44,098 nucleotides of DNA from JBEVJK01 sp040510195 (GTDB lineage Bacteria > Pseudomonadota > Alphaproteobacteria > Rhizobiales > Rhizobiaceae), in assembly GCA_040510195.1 (NCBI GenBank), contig JBEVJK010000054.1:1-44098 (forward strand), given 5' to 3'. Below the pieces are notes generated by a model. That model ran no database searches and was not told the DNA's origin. It saw nothing but the letters and a program-made list of their open reading frames with translations. A program made the position numbers and the translations under genes. Shown here one piece after another: positions 24,161 to 32,474 of the stretch; the first letter of the stretch is position 1; each line of letters begins with the position of its first letter.

Positions 24161-24832
24161 ATGAACGACGCTACCCAGCCGCATGCCGAGGAGGACTGGC
24201 GCGACCGTGCCTTCGACCTGACGCGAGGCATTGCCGATTACGCCGGGAGCCCGCTCGTGGCGGGCCTGGCCCGGGTGATCGCCAAACATCCGCAGGCCGA
24301 CATCGCCACCGCCTTCAACCACAAGCAGGTGGCGTCCAAATTGTGGGCGCGCGACCGGCTAGTCGAGACCTTCGGCGGCAGCTTCGGCAAGGTTTGGATC
24401 CTCGGCGGCTGGTACGGCGTGCTGGCGGGAATGCTGCTCGAAGACCGGCGGTTCGCGATCGGCGAGATCGTCAGCATCGATATCGATCCAGGGGTGGCGG
24501 CGGTGGCGATGACGCTGAACCGCCACGCCAAGGACCGCTTCCGGGCGCTGACGGGCGATATGTACGGTCTCGACTATGCCGCCGGCCGACCCGATCTCGT
24601 GGTGAACACCAGCTGCGAGCATATCGACGACGTCCGTGGTTGGCTGGCCCTCCTGCCGCGCGGAACCCGCGTCCTGCTGCAATCGAACGACTATGTCCGC
24701 GAGCCGACGCATGTCAGTTGCTGCGCCTCGCTGGACGAGTTCGCCGGGCTGGCCGGGCTGTCCGCCGTCGCCTTTTCCGGCGCGCTTCCGACCAAGAACT
24801 ACACGCGCTTCATGCTCCTCGGCGAGGTCTAG
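24161..24832 (+). CDS. class I SAM methyltransferase-like protein
   Basis: A 223-aa protein with a Rossmann-like SAM site: VWILGGWYGVLAGMLL (motif I variant), EIVSIDIDPGV (acidic motif II), ALTGDMYGLDY (motif III) and DLVVNTSCEHIDD (motif IV). The NTSCEH segment and the conserved QSNDYV suggest a specific family, but I cannot name it. ATG 24161 is used. It converges on a glycosyltransferase gene, sharing CTAG as both stop codons (24829-24832). Substrate unknown; an envelope glycan is possible from context. Confidence 0.7.
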   Translation: MNDATQPHAEEDWRDRAFDLTRGIADYAGSPLVAGLARVIAKHPQADIATAFNHKQVASKLWARDRLVETFGGSFGKVWILGGWYGVLAGMLLEDRRFAIGEIVSIDIDPGVAAVAMTLNRHAKDRFRALTGDMYGLDYAAGRPDLVVNTSCEHIDDVRGWLALLPRGTRVLLQSNDYVREPTHVSCCASLDEFAGLAGLSAVAFSGALPTKNYTRFMLLGEV

Positions 24833-25983
24833 GCCGGGCCGCCTCGCGCTTCCAGGAGACCGTTGAGCAGCTCGGCAGTGCGCGCCGCGCCGTCGAGATC
24901 GATCGCGTGCGGCTGCGGCCGGCCGCTGGCAAGCGCGTCGTCCACCGCCTCGGCGAGCAGCGCCGGGGTCAGGCCCTGCTCGGGGAGCACCCGCGCCAGG
25001 CCGAGCTGCTCCAGGCGCCAGGCGCGTGCCGCCTGTTCGGTCTCGCCGCCCGCGGTGAAGGGCACCAGGACCGAGCGGCATCCCGCCACCAGCACGTCGC
25101 ACACCGTGTTGTAGCCGGCTTGCGAGACCGAAACCCCGCAGGCGGCGAGCAGGTTCGGAAAATCCCGGCGGAAGCGGCACACCGTGAGGTTTGCCGGCGC
25201 CGCCCGCTCGAGCGCCGAATAGTCGGCGTCTGGAAGGTTGGGCCCGGCCGCCAGCAGCCAGCGTTGCGCGCTGCCCGACCGTCGGGCCGCGTCCGGCACG
25301 GCTGCCGCGAGGCTGGCTCCCGCAGCACCCCCTCCGGCCGACACGACGACGTCGAAGCGCTCCGCCGACGGTGGCACGGCAGGACCCGCGACCAGGCCGG
25401 TATAGGCGATCTTCGGCTCGATCTCCCCGGCCAGCGGGAAGCTCAGCTCCAGCGGCGCAAACGCAGGGTCGCCATGCACCATCACCAGGTCGAAGTGCCG
25501 TGCTACGAGCGCCGCTGTCTCCTCGTGGCGCCCCGGCTTTACCCTCTCCTGGACGATGTCGCGCACCGAAGCGAGAAGGAACGGCTTCGGCTCCATGGCT
25601 TCCACGGCCGCAATCAGCGGCATGAGCTCGAAACGCATTTGCCTGCGTCCGAAAGGAAAGGCCTCGATGATCACGATGTCGGGCCGGCAGGTTTCGAGGG
25701 CGGCGATCAGGGCAGCCCGGCGCCGCTCGCGATAGGCCTCGTCCACCGGGTTGCCGTCGAGGTCCACGAGCCCGGAGAACGCCTGATCGAGCGCCGTGAC
25801 TGGCGGCAGCGGCACCTGGGCCAGCCCGGCAGGCGGGAAGCCGGGAACGGGCGGGCCGCCGGTCACCAGCGTCACCGCGAACTTCGCCGCCGACAGCGCC
25901 GAGGCGATGCGGCTCGCCCGCGCCAGATGGCCGATGCCGAGAAGATGCTGGACGTAGAAGAACACCCGCGGCGCATCGCTCAT
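24829..25983 (-). CDS. MurG-like (GT28-type) glycosyltransferase
   Basis: A 384-aa GT-B protein. VFFYVQHLLGIGHLARASRI at the N-terminus is the glycine-rich acceptor-domain loop of the GT28/MurG-like group, and SVSQAGYNTVCDVLVAG with VPFTAGGETEQAARA forms the donor site. The ATG at 25983 overlaps the stop of the GT4 gene upstream (25980-25983). It is a distant paralogue of the glycosyltransferase at 27241-28449, which has the same N-terminal loop. Peptidoglycan MurG is unlikely because no mur genes adjoin and the sequence is diverged. Probably adds a sugar to an envelope or secreted glycan. Confidence 0.8.
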   Translation of the reverse strand: MSDAPRVFFYVQHLLGIGHLARASRIASALSAAKFAVTLVTGGPPVPGFPPAGLAQVPLPPVTALDQAFSGLVDLDGNPVDEAYRERRRAALIAALETCRPDIVIIEAFPFGRRQMRFELMPLIAAVEAMEPKPFLLASVRDIVQERVKPGRHEETAALVARHFDLVMVHGDPAFAPLELSFPLAGEIEPKIAYTGLVAGPAVPPSAERFDVVVSAGGGAAGASLAAAVPDAARRSGSAQRWLLAAGPNLPDADYSALERAAPANLTVCRFRRDFPNLLAACGVSVSQAGYNTVCDVLVAGCRSVLVPFTAGGETEQAARAWRLEQLGLARVLPEQGLTPALLAEAVDDALASGRPQPHAIDLDGAARTAELLNGLLEARGGPA

Positions 25984-27257
25984 CGGGCGACCTGCCATTC
26001 CCGTTCGAACAGGCGCGTCAGCTCGCGGACGCTCGCCCGGTGGTCGAAATGCGTCCGGACGCGTGCTTCGGCGGCTTCACCGAGGCGCTGGCGGAGCGCC
26101 GGGTCGCGGATTGCCCGCTCCAGCGCCTCGGCGAGGGCCTGGGGGGCCTCGGGCGGCACGACCAGTCCGTTTTCGCCGTCGGTAAGAAGCTCGGGAACGC
26201 CGGACACCGCCGTCGATACGCAGGCGAGGCGCTGGCTCGCCGCTTCGACCAGCACGTTGGGCAGGCCGTCGCGGTCGCCGTCGGCCGCCACCCGGCAGGC
26301 CAGCGCGAAGACGTCGGTCTCGCGGTAGCGGGCCAGCACCGCCTCCTGCGCCTGCGCGCCGAGCCAACGCACGCGGTCGGCGATGCCGAGCGCCTCGGCC
26401 ATCTCCTCGAGCGCCGGCAGCTGGTCGCCGCCGCCGATGTGCTCGAACCGCCAGGCAAGGTCGACCGGCAGCAGCGCCAGCGCCTCGAGCAGGACGTCGT
26501 AGCCCTTCTTCTCGACCGCCCGGCCGACGCTGAGGATCACGGCAGGATCGGCCTCCTGGCTGCCGTCCCGCGCCTTCTGCGCGCCGCCGGCAGGGGAGAA
26601 CCGCGACAGGTCGAGCCCGTGATAGCAGAGATGGACGTGGCCTTCGGCGGCGACGAGCTTGCTCAGCCGCTCGTAGCCGCTGCGCGTGCAGGTGACGGTC
26701 CAGCGGGCCTCGGCAAGCTTCTCCGCCAGCTCCCAGTCGGGCGAGGTCCAGATGTCCTTGGCATGCGCCGAGCAGGTCCAGGGGAGGCCGAGAAGCAGGC
26801 TCGCATAGCGCGCCACCGAGGCCGGCGTATGGGCGAAGTGGGCGTGCACCCAGGTCGCGTCGGCCGGCCATTCGGCAGCCAGCACCAGCGCCTGGCCGAA
26901 GCGCCTGGCGCGGTTGCGGCTGAAATCTCGGCCGAGATCGGCGGCGAACCGCTTGAGCGCCGCCCCGAAGCCCTTCCGCCCCAGGCCGGCGGCGAGCCCC
27001 CGCAGCACCCGCAGCGGCTCCTGGTGGAGGTATTCCGGCAGATAGCGCACAGGCGCGCGGATCTCGTCATGCACCGGATGGCGCTTGCCGTCCGTCGGCC
27101 GCCTCAGCGCGACCAGCTCCAGCTCCAGGCCGGCCTGCTCGAGGCCGAGCAGTTCCTGCGCGATGAAGGTCTCCGACAGGCGCGGATAACCCTTCAGCAC
27201 CACCACGATCTTGCGGCGCCCGTTCAAGCTCTTGCTCAGCCTAGGCCTCGATGACAC
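25980..27257 (-). CDS. GT4-family glycosyltransferase
   Basis: A 425-aa GT-B enzyme. The acceptor domain starts VVVLKGYPRLSETFIAQEL, typical of exopolysaccharide GT4 enzymes, and contains VHAHFAHTPASVARY. The donor domain has ILSVGRAVEKKGYDVLLEAL and the EX7E-type motif in DGLPNVLVEAASQRLACVST. The GTG at 27257 overlaps the upstream gene by 17 nt; a TTG a few codons later is an alternative start. Middle gene of a three-glycosyltransferase run with overlapping ends, so the three likely build one oligosaccharide in sequence. Confidence 0.83.
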   Translation of the reverse strand: MSSRPRLSKSLNGRRKIVVVLKGYPRLSETFIAQELLGLEQAGLELELVALRRPTDGKRHPVHDEIRAPVRYLPEYLHQEPLRVLRGLAAGLGRKGFGAALKRFAADLGRDFSRNRARRFGQALVLAAEWPADATWVHAHFAHTPASVARYASLLLGLPWTCSAHAKDIWTSPDWELAEKLAEARWTVTCTRSGYERLSKLVAAEGHVHLCYHGLDLSRFSPAGGAQKARDGSQEADPAVILSVGRAVEKKGYDVLLEALALLPVDLAWRFEHIGGGDQLPALEEMAEALGIADRVRWLGAQAQEAVLARYRETDVFALACRVAADGDRDGLPNVLVEAASQRLACVSTAVSGVPELLTDGENGLVVPPEAPQALAEALERAIRDPALRQRLGEAAEARVRTHFDHRASVRELTRLFEREWQVAR

Positions 27258-28449
27258 TGAAATGTCGGCGCGAGCGCTGTTCCAACCAGTCCCCGACGAT
27301 CTCGGAAATGTGCGGCAGCCCTTCGAGCCTCAAATCGGGGTTCGTCTCCGACGGACGCTTGCGGGTAGGCAGTGCCCTGAGCGCGGCCGCAAAGCGGAGC
27401 GCATCCTCCGCCTGCTCCGGCAGCAGCATGTCGACCAGCCCGAGCTCGGCCGCGCGGCGGGCCCGGATCAGCTGCTCCTCGCGCGGCCGCACCCTGGGCA
27501 CGATCAGCGCCGGCTTGTCGAAGGACAGGATCTCGCAATAGGTGTTGTAGCCGCCCATCGCGACCACCGCCTTGGACCCGGCGATCAGCTCCTCCATCCG
27601 GTTGTCGAACTCGATCATCTCGATGAACGGAATCGAGCTGCCTTTCTTGATCAGCTTGCGGCGTTTCTTGGCCGGCATGTACGGGCCGAGCACCACCAGC
27701 GCCTTGTGGGTGAGCGCCGGATCCTGCTGATAGGCGTGGATGACGTCGTGGATGAGGTCGGCGCCGTCGCCGCCGCCACCGGTGGTGACGAGGATATAGT
27801 CTCCGGCCGGCCGGTGCCCCGGCCTTTGCTCGTGCGACAGGCTGCGCTGCAGGAAGCCGACGAACTTCATCTTGCTGCGCACCGCGGCGGGCACGTCGAG
27901 CCCGGTCAGCGGGTCGTAGAATTCCGGCGGGCCGTAGGCCCAGATCATGTCGTAGAACAGCCCGATCTTGCGCATCATGTCGCTCTTGGCCCATTCGGCT
28001 TCGAGCAGGCGCGGCGCGTCCATCACCTCCCGCAGCCCCAGCACCAGCGTGGTGCCGCGCGTTTTCAGGTAAGACAGCGTCTCCTCGATCTCGCCCCGTA
28101 GCCCCATGGGCTCCTTGTCGACGATGAAGATGTCCGGCTGGAAAGTCTCGGCGGTGCCGCGGATGATCGACTGGCGCATGACCAGCGTCTCCTGGAGGTC
28201 GATGTGACGCTCCATCGAGGTGTATTCGCCGTTCCTGAGCTTGATCACGCTCGGGATCTTCACGAAGTCGACCCGCGCCCGGTAGTCGAAGGCGCCGGCG
28301 ATCGTTGCGCCCGAGATGATGAGCACGTTGAGGCCGCGGAAATCCTCGACCAGCGAATGGGCGATCGCCCGGCAGCGACGCAGATGGCCGAGGCCGAACG
28401 TATCGTGGCTGTACATCAAGATGCGCGCATGGTCCAAGCGACGCGTCAT
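27241..28449 (-). CDS. MurG-like glycosyltransferase
   Basis: A 402-aa GT-B protein opening with ARILMYSHDTFGLGHLRRCR, the same acceptor-side loop as the glycosyltransferase at 24829-25983. The C-terminal half has LVTTGGGGDGADL and AVVAMGGYNTYCEILSFDKP followed by VPRVRPREEQLIRA, the nucleotide-sugar site of this group. AAGGA precedes the ATG, partly buried in a hairpin. First gene of the three-glycosyltransferase unit. Annotated homologues are generally only called glycosyltransferase; sugar and acceptor are unknown. Confidence 0.83.
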   Translation of the reverse strand: MTRRLDHARILMYSHDTFGLGHLRRCRAIAHSLVEDFRGLNVLIISGATIAGAFDYRARVDFVKIPSVIKLRNGEYTSMERHIDLQETLVMRQSIIRGTAETFQPDIFIVDKEPMGLRGEIEETLSYLKTRGTTLVLGLREVMDAPRLLEAEWAKSDMMRKIGLFYDMIWAYGPPEFYDPLTGLDVPAAVRSKMKFVGFLQRSLSHEQRPGHRPAGDYILVTTGGGGDGADLIHDVIHAYQQDPALTHKALVVLGPYMPAKKRRKLIKKGSSIPFIEMIEFDNRMEELIAGSKAVVAMGGYNTYCEILSFDKPALIVPRVRPREEQLIRARRAAELGLVDMLLPEQAEDALRFAAALRALPTRKRPSETNPDLRLEGLPHISEIVGDWLEQRSRRHFSVIEA

Positions 28450-28459
28450 GGTGCTATTC

Positions 28460-28479
28460 CTTGAAGTTCTCGATTCAAG
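28460..28479 (-). promoter_or_regulatory. leader hairpin overlapping the ribosome site of the first glycosyltransferase gene
   Basis: On the minus strand CTTGAA, 8 nt, TTCAAG form a 6-bp stem whose 3' arm runs into the AAGGA Shine-Dalgarno sequence about 10 nt before the ATG at 28449. A candidate -10 (TTATAC, 28519-28514) lies upstream, so the hairpin would be near the 5' end of the mRNA. Melting of this weak stem could modulate translation; this is inference. Confidence 0.35.
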
Positions 28480-28554
28480 CGGGATTGGCTTCGCCCGCCT
28501 CGGATCGCTTCCTGTATAAGCCTGGTGGGAAGTCCCGGCGGAGCGGCCCCGTAG

Positions 28555-28573
28555 CGGCCGTCGGAAACGGCCG
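28555..28573. terminator. GC-rich hairpin downstream of the gtrB-gtrA pair
   Basis: CGGCCGT-CGGAA-ACGGCCG is a perfect 7-bp stem with a 5-nt loop in the 248-nt gap between the GtrA-like gene and the first glycosyltransferase gene. It has no T-tract, so it is not a classical intrinsic terminator; it may stabilise the 3' end of the upstream mRNA. Confidence 0.35.
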
Positions 28574-28697
28574 GCCCTGATGCAGCCGGGCCTAAAGCAG
28601 CCGATGGGTCATGCAGCTGGCTCCTTCGTCGTGGGCGTCACGGGAGGGACGCCGCTGCCATTCAAGCGAAAACCTTAGCGCAGGGCCGCGCCTCTGC

Positions 28698-29123
28698 CTA
28701 GTCTCGTCGGCCGCTTCCAGGCAGCAGCCGGTTTTCGATCGCCCAGCGGGCCGCCAGGAAGTTGAGCACGGCCGCCGCCACCACGCCGACGATCTTCGCC
28801 GGCATCACGCCGATCGTTCCGGCAAGCACGACGAGCGCTCCGCTGGACAGGCCGAGCGAGATCAAGGCGCCGAGCGAGAAGAAGCGCAGCGCCGAGCGCG
28901 CCGGCCCGACCTCGGAGGAAGCCTCGAACGACCAGCGCGAATTGGCCAGGTAGGAGAAGCTGACGGCGGTCGCCCAGGCGACCAGATTGGCAGGCAGCGC
29001 GCCCATCCCGACCAGCACCAGCACGGTGAAGACCGCGAGGTCGATCGCCGTGTTGGCGACCCCTACGAGGCCGAAGCGCACCATCTTGACGGCCAGGGGC
29101 CGCCGTTGCGGCGCGCCCGTCAA
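28698..29123 (-). CDS. GtrA-family membrane protein
   Basis: A 141-aa protein with four hydrophobic helices, the GtrA/DPMS_TM fold: FGLVGVANTAIDLAVFTVLV (first helix), LVAWATAVSFSYLANSRWSF with the conserved Asn-Arg-x-[FW]-F, then two more. GtrA proteins are thought to flip polyprenyl-phosphate sugars across the inner membrane or to assist GtrB. The TTG at 29123 overlaps the upstream stop as TTGA; an ATG at 29084 would remove 13 residues. It directly follows the GtrB-like gene, the normal pairing. Confidence 0.8.
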   Translation of the reverse strand: MTGAPQRRPLAVKMVRFGLVGVANTAIDLAVFTVLVLVGMGALPANLVAWATAVSFSYLANSRWSFEASSEVGPARSALRFFSLGALISLGLSSGALVVLAGTIGVMPAKIVGVVAAAVLNFLAARWAIENRLLPGSGRRD

Positions 29124-30139
29124 TGCCGTCGCCGGGAGCCGGCGACGCCCGCCGTGGGGCGGGTCGGGCGCTTCGGCTCCCCACCGACCAGGCCGTGCGT
29201 CTCGCGCACCACGTAGAGCGGCCGGTTGCGCACCTCCTGGGCGATGCGCCCGACATACTCGCCGAGAATGCCGAGCGACAGGAGGTTGAGCCCGCCGAGC
29301 AGCAGCACGGCGACGAGCGTCGACGCATAGCCGGGCACGTCGACGCCGAAGATCATCGTCTTGGCGACGACGATTGCCGCGTAGACCATGGCGGCGAAGC
29401 CGATCAGCAGGCCCAGATAGCTCCAGATGCGCAGCGGCGCCGTGGTCGAGCCGATCAGCCCGTCGAGAGCGAAGCGAAACAGCCGCCGGAGCGGCCATTT
29501 GGACGTGCCGCCGGCCCTGACGGGGCGGTCGTAGGGGACCTCGACGTTCCGGTAGCCGACCCAGGTGTAGAGCGCCTTGGTGAAGCGCGCGCCTTCCGAG
29601 AGCTCGTTGAGCGCGTCGACGACCGCCCGGTCGAGGAGTCGGAAGTCGCCGACATCGGCCTTGATCGGCAAGTCGGCCAGTCGGTTGTATAGACGATAGA
29701 ACAACCGGGCCGTCAGCCGCTTGAACCGGGTATCGGTGTCGCGCCGCCGGCGGGTCGCATTGACGATCTCGGCTCCCGCCAGCCATTTCTCGACCAGCAG
29801 GGGGATGAGCTCCGGCGGATCCTGCAGGTCGACGTCCATCGGGATCACCGCGTCCCCCGACGCATGCCGGAAGCCTGCCGCGAGCGCCGCCTCCTTGCCG
29901 AAATTACGCGAGAAGCGGACCAGCTTGACCGCCGGGTCGAGGCGCGCCGCAGCGACGATCGCCTGTGCCGAACGATCGGTGCTGCCGTCGTCGATGAAAA
30001 GGATCTCGTAGGCGCCGCCGGCCAGCAGGTCGCGGCACGTGGCTTGCAGCACGGGCACGCAGGCCTCCAGGAAACGGCCGATCGTGTCCTCCTCGTTGAG
30101 GACCGGCACGACGATGGAAATCAGCGGATTTTCGCGCAA
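29120..30139 (-). CDS. GtrB-like polyprenyl-phosphate glycosyltransferase (GT2)
   Basis: A 339-aa GT2 enzyme of the DPM1/GtrB type that moves a hexose from a nucleotide sugar to undecaprenyl phosphate at the cytosolic face. Seen: PLISIVVPVLNEEDTIGRFL, FIDDGSTDRS (nucleotide binding), FSRNFGKEAAL, the metal motif MDVDLQDPPEL, and GGTSKWPLRRLFRFALDG before two C-terminal membrane helices (about 235-300). With the overlapping GtrA gene it should provide a lipid-linked sugar for periplasmic glycan modification, possibly used by the GT39-type enzyme at 4-5.5 kb (inference). Confidence 0.88.
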   Translation of the reverse strand: MRENPLISIVVPVLNEEDTIGRFLEACVPVLQATCRDLLAGGAYEILFIDDGSTDRSAQAIVAAARLDPAVKLVRFSRNFGKEAALAAGFRHASGDAVIPMDVDLQDPPELIPLLVEKWLAGAEIVNATRRRRDTDTRFKRLTARLFYRLYNRLADLPIKADVGDFRLLDRAVVDALNELSEGARFTKALYTWVGYRNVEVPYDRPVRAGGTSKWPLRRLFRFALDGLIGSTTAPLRIWSYLGLLIGFAAMVYAAIVVAKTMIFGVDVPGYASTLVAVLLLGGLNLLSLGILGEYVGRIAQEVRNRPLYVVRETHGLVGGEPKRPTRPTAGVAGSRRRH

Positions 30140-30241
30140 AGGGCGCCCTCGGACGGTTCTTCCAGCGGCGGCGATAGGCTATTAGCGGCAAGTCGGCCGC
30201 CCTGACAAGCCGGGACGGCTCGGCGACACGGAGAGCAAGTG

Positions 30242-31114
30242 ATGGATTCGACAGCCGCCGTCCATGACATCGAGGCCGATCCGACCGAGCCGGCGGACGT
30301 CGGCTCGTCGTTTCCGCTGTTTCGTGAAGCGCCGTCCTCGGTCGAGTTCGGCAAGCTGCGCAAGCGCCTGCTGCGCCAGGTCCGCCAGGCGATCGACGAC
30401 TTCGCCATGCTGCGCCCGGGCGCGCGATGGCTGGTTGCGCTGTCCGGCGGCAAGGACTCCTACGGCCTGCTGGCGGCGCTGCTCGACCTCAAATGGCGCG
30501 GCCTGCTGCCGGTCGACCTTTTGGCCTGCAACCTCGACCAGGGCCAGCCCGGCTTTCCCAAGGACGTCCTGCCCGGTTTCCTGGCAGGTCTCGGGGTTCC
30601 GCATCGCATCGAGTTCCAGGACACTTATTCGATCGTTACGGACAAGATCCCGCAAGGTGCCACCTATTGCTCGCTATGTTCCCGGCTGAGGCGCGGCCAT
30701 CTCTACCGCGTGGCCCGCGAGGAGGGGTGCTCGGCGCTGGTCCTCGGCCACCATCGCGAGGATATCCTGGAGACCTTTCTCCTCAATCTTCTGCACGGCG
30801 GCCGGCTGGCCGCCATGCCGCCCAAGCTGATCAACGACGAGGGCGACCTTTTCGTCCTGCGGCCGCTGGCCTACGTCGCCGAGGCCGACCTCGCCCGGTT
30901 TGCCTCGCTGATGCGCTTCCCGATCATCCCGTGCGACTTGTGCGGCAGCCAGGACGGCCTGCAGCGCAACGCCATGAAGGCGATGCTCGACGACATCGAG
31001 CGCCGCATGCCGGGCCGCAAGGACACCATGATCCGCGCCCTCGCTCATGCGCGGCCTTCCCATCTCCTCGACCGCACGCTGTTCGACTTCTCCGCGCTGT
31101 CGCTTCCCGGCTGA
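30242..31114 (+). CDS. ttcA: tRNA 2-thiocytidine(32) synthetase
   Basis: Adds sulfur to C32 of certain tRNAs using ATP and a [4Fe-4S] cluster. The 290-aa protein has the PP-loop SGGKDS after VAL, the cluster motif CSLCSRLRRG and a further conserved cysteine pair in IIPCDLCGSQ, with the GHHREDILETFLLNL segment typical of TtcA. ATG 30242 is favoured by GGAGAG 6 nt upstream; GTG 30239 is adjacent. Divergent from gtrB. Interestingly TrmJ in this window also modifies position 32 of tRNA, though the two genes are far apart. Confidence 0.93.
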   Translation: MDSTAAVHDIEADPTEPADVGSSFPLFREAPSSVEFGKLRKRLLRQVRQAIDDFAMLRPGARWLVALSGGKDSYGLLAALLDLKWRGLLPVDLLACNLDQGQPGFPKDVLPGFLAGLGVPHRIEFQDTYSIVTDKIPQGATYCSLCSRLRRGHLYRVAREEGCSALVLGHHREDILETFLLNLLHGGRLAAMPPKLINDEGDLFVLRPLAYVAEADLARFASLMRFPIIPCDLCGSQDGLQRNAMKAMLDDIERRMPGRKDTMIRALAHARPSHLLDRTLFDFSALSLPG

Positions 31115-31125
31115 CGCCGCGCGGC

Positions 31126-32373
31126 TCAGGGCAGGGGGCGGCTGTGCGCCTGGAACAGCCGGCCATGCTCGGCGTAGAGCACGATGAGGAGCGCCACGAA
31201 TGAAACCCCGCAAAAGCCCGCGGCCAGCGGCAGCACCGTGCCGTCGAAGGCCTGGCCGATCGCCGCCCCGATGAGGCCGCCGCCGAGCGTCTGCACGAAG
31301 CCGGTGACCGACGAAGCGGTCCCGGCGACGTGCCCGAGCGGCTCCATCGCGATCGAGTTGAAGTTCGAGCCGATCCAGCCGAACTGCAGCATCGCCATGG
31401 TGAACAAGACGACGAAGATCGGCAGCGGGATCGGGCCGAGCATCGACAGGACGAACATCACCGTGTTGACCAAGGTGAAGCCGACCAAGGCCCCATGCGA
31501 CAGGCGCCGCATGCCGAAGCGGCCGACGAGCCGCGAATTGACGAAGGACGACACCGCCATCATCCCGGCCACTGCGGCGAACACGATCGGGAACCAGACC
31601 CCGAGCCCGTAGAGGCCGACATAGATTTGCTGGGCCGAGTTGATGAAGCCGAACAGGGCGCCGAACACGATGGTGGTGGCGAGCGTGTAGCAGAGCGAGA
31701 CCCGGTTGGTCAGCACGATGCGGAAGCCGCCCAGCACCGAGCGCACGGTGAAGGCCCGGCGGTATTCAGGATGCAGCGTCTCGGGCAGCCGCAACGCGGT
31801 CCACATGGTGATGGCGAAGGCGACGATCGCCATCAGGACGAAGATCATGTGCCACTCGGAAAACAGCATCACGAGCTGCCCGACGGACGGGGCGATCACC
31901 GGGATCACCATGAACACCATGAACACCAGCGACATGATCTCGGCCATGGCGCGGCCGCCGAACACGTCGCGGATCACCGAGACGGCGATGACGCGCGTCG
32001 ACGCCGCGCCGATCCCCTGCACGAAGCGCAGCGCAAGCAACACGCCGAAGGTTGGCGCGAGCGCGGCCGCCAGCGCGGCCGCCACGTAGATCGACAGCCC
32101 GACGAGCAGCGGCCCGCGGCGGCCGAACCGGTCCGAGATCGGCCCATAGGCCAGTTGCGCCAGCCCGAATCCGGAGATGTAGGCGCTGATCACGTATTGG
32201 CGGTGGTTCTCGTTGTCGACGCCGAGACTGGCGCCGATCTGCTGCAGCCCGGGCAGCATGATGTCGATGGCCAGCGCGTTGAGCGCCATCAGCGCGGCGG
32301 CGAGCGAGATGAACTCCCAGCGCGGCAAGGGCAAGGCGCTGCCCGCCTTGAGGGGTGGTGCTGGCTGATCCAT
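31126..32373 (-). CDS. MFS multidrug exporter, Bcr/CflA family
   Basis: A 415-aa, 12-helix major facilitator of the DHA1/Bcr-CflA group, which exports drugs such as bicyclomycin or chloramphenicol by proton antiport. Seen: motif D-like start LMALNALAIDIMLPGLQQIG, motif A in YGPISDRFGRRGPLLVG, and motif C-like residues in helix 5 (VIPVIAPSVGQL). ATG 32373 is chosen; the upstream extension of the frame overlaps grxD in another frame and is not coding. An intrinsic terminator ends only 13 nt before this start. True substrate unknown. Confidence 0.87.
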   Translation of the reverse strand: MDQPAPPLKAGSALPLPRWEFISLAAALMALNALAIDIMLPGLQQIGASLGVDNENHRQYVISAYISGFGLAQLAYGPISDRFGRRGPLLVGLSIYVAAALAAALAPTFGVLLALRFVQGIGAASTRVIAVSVIRDVFGGRAMAEIMSLVFMVFMVIPVIAPSVGQLVMLFSEWHMIFVLMAIVAFAITMWTALRLPETLHPEYRRAFTVRSVLGGFRIVLTNRVSLCYTLATTIVFGALFGFINSAQQIYVGLYGLGVWFPIVFAAVAGMMAVSSFVNSRLVGRFGMRRLSHGALVGFTLVNTVMFVLSMLGPIPLPIFVVLFTMAMLQFGWIGSNFNSIAMEPLGHVAGTASSVTGFVQTLGGGLIGAAIGQAFDGTVLPLAAGFCGVSFVALLIVLYAEHGRLFQAHSRPLP

Positions 32374-32386
32374 GGTCGGGCTCGTT

Positions 32387-32418
32387 CTGAAAACGAAAAC
32401 GCGCCGGGAGGCCGGCGC
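32387..32418 (-). terminator. intrinsic terminator after purL-bolA-grxD
   Basis: On the minus strand GCGCCGG-CCTC-CCGGCGC (32418-32401) is a perfect 7-bp GC stem with a 4-nt loop, followed by a T-rich tract GTTTTCGTTTTC (32400-32389). It lies 56 nt past the grxD stop and 13 nt before the MFS start codon, so it separates the two units or attenuates the second. Confidence 0.75.
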
Positions 32419-32474
32419 ATCTTCAGCCGCGGAGGGGCCGTGCCTGAATCCGGCCGGCCCTCGAAGGCAATGCT

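Noticed and set aside
24829..25983. Calling this gene murG of peptidoglycan synthesis
   Set aside because: The acceptor loop is similar, but there are no mur/fts neighbours, a paralogue lies two genes away, and the sequence is strongly diverged.
24100..26328. 742-aa plus-strand open frame
   Set aside because: Runs out of frame through a methyltransferase-like gene and antisense to two glycosyltransferase genes; composition is that of a shadow frame.
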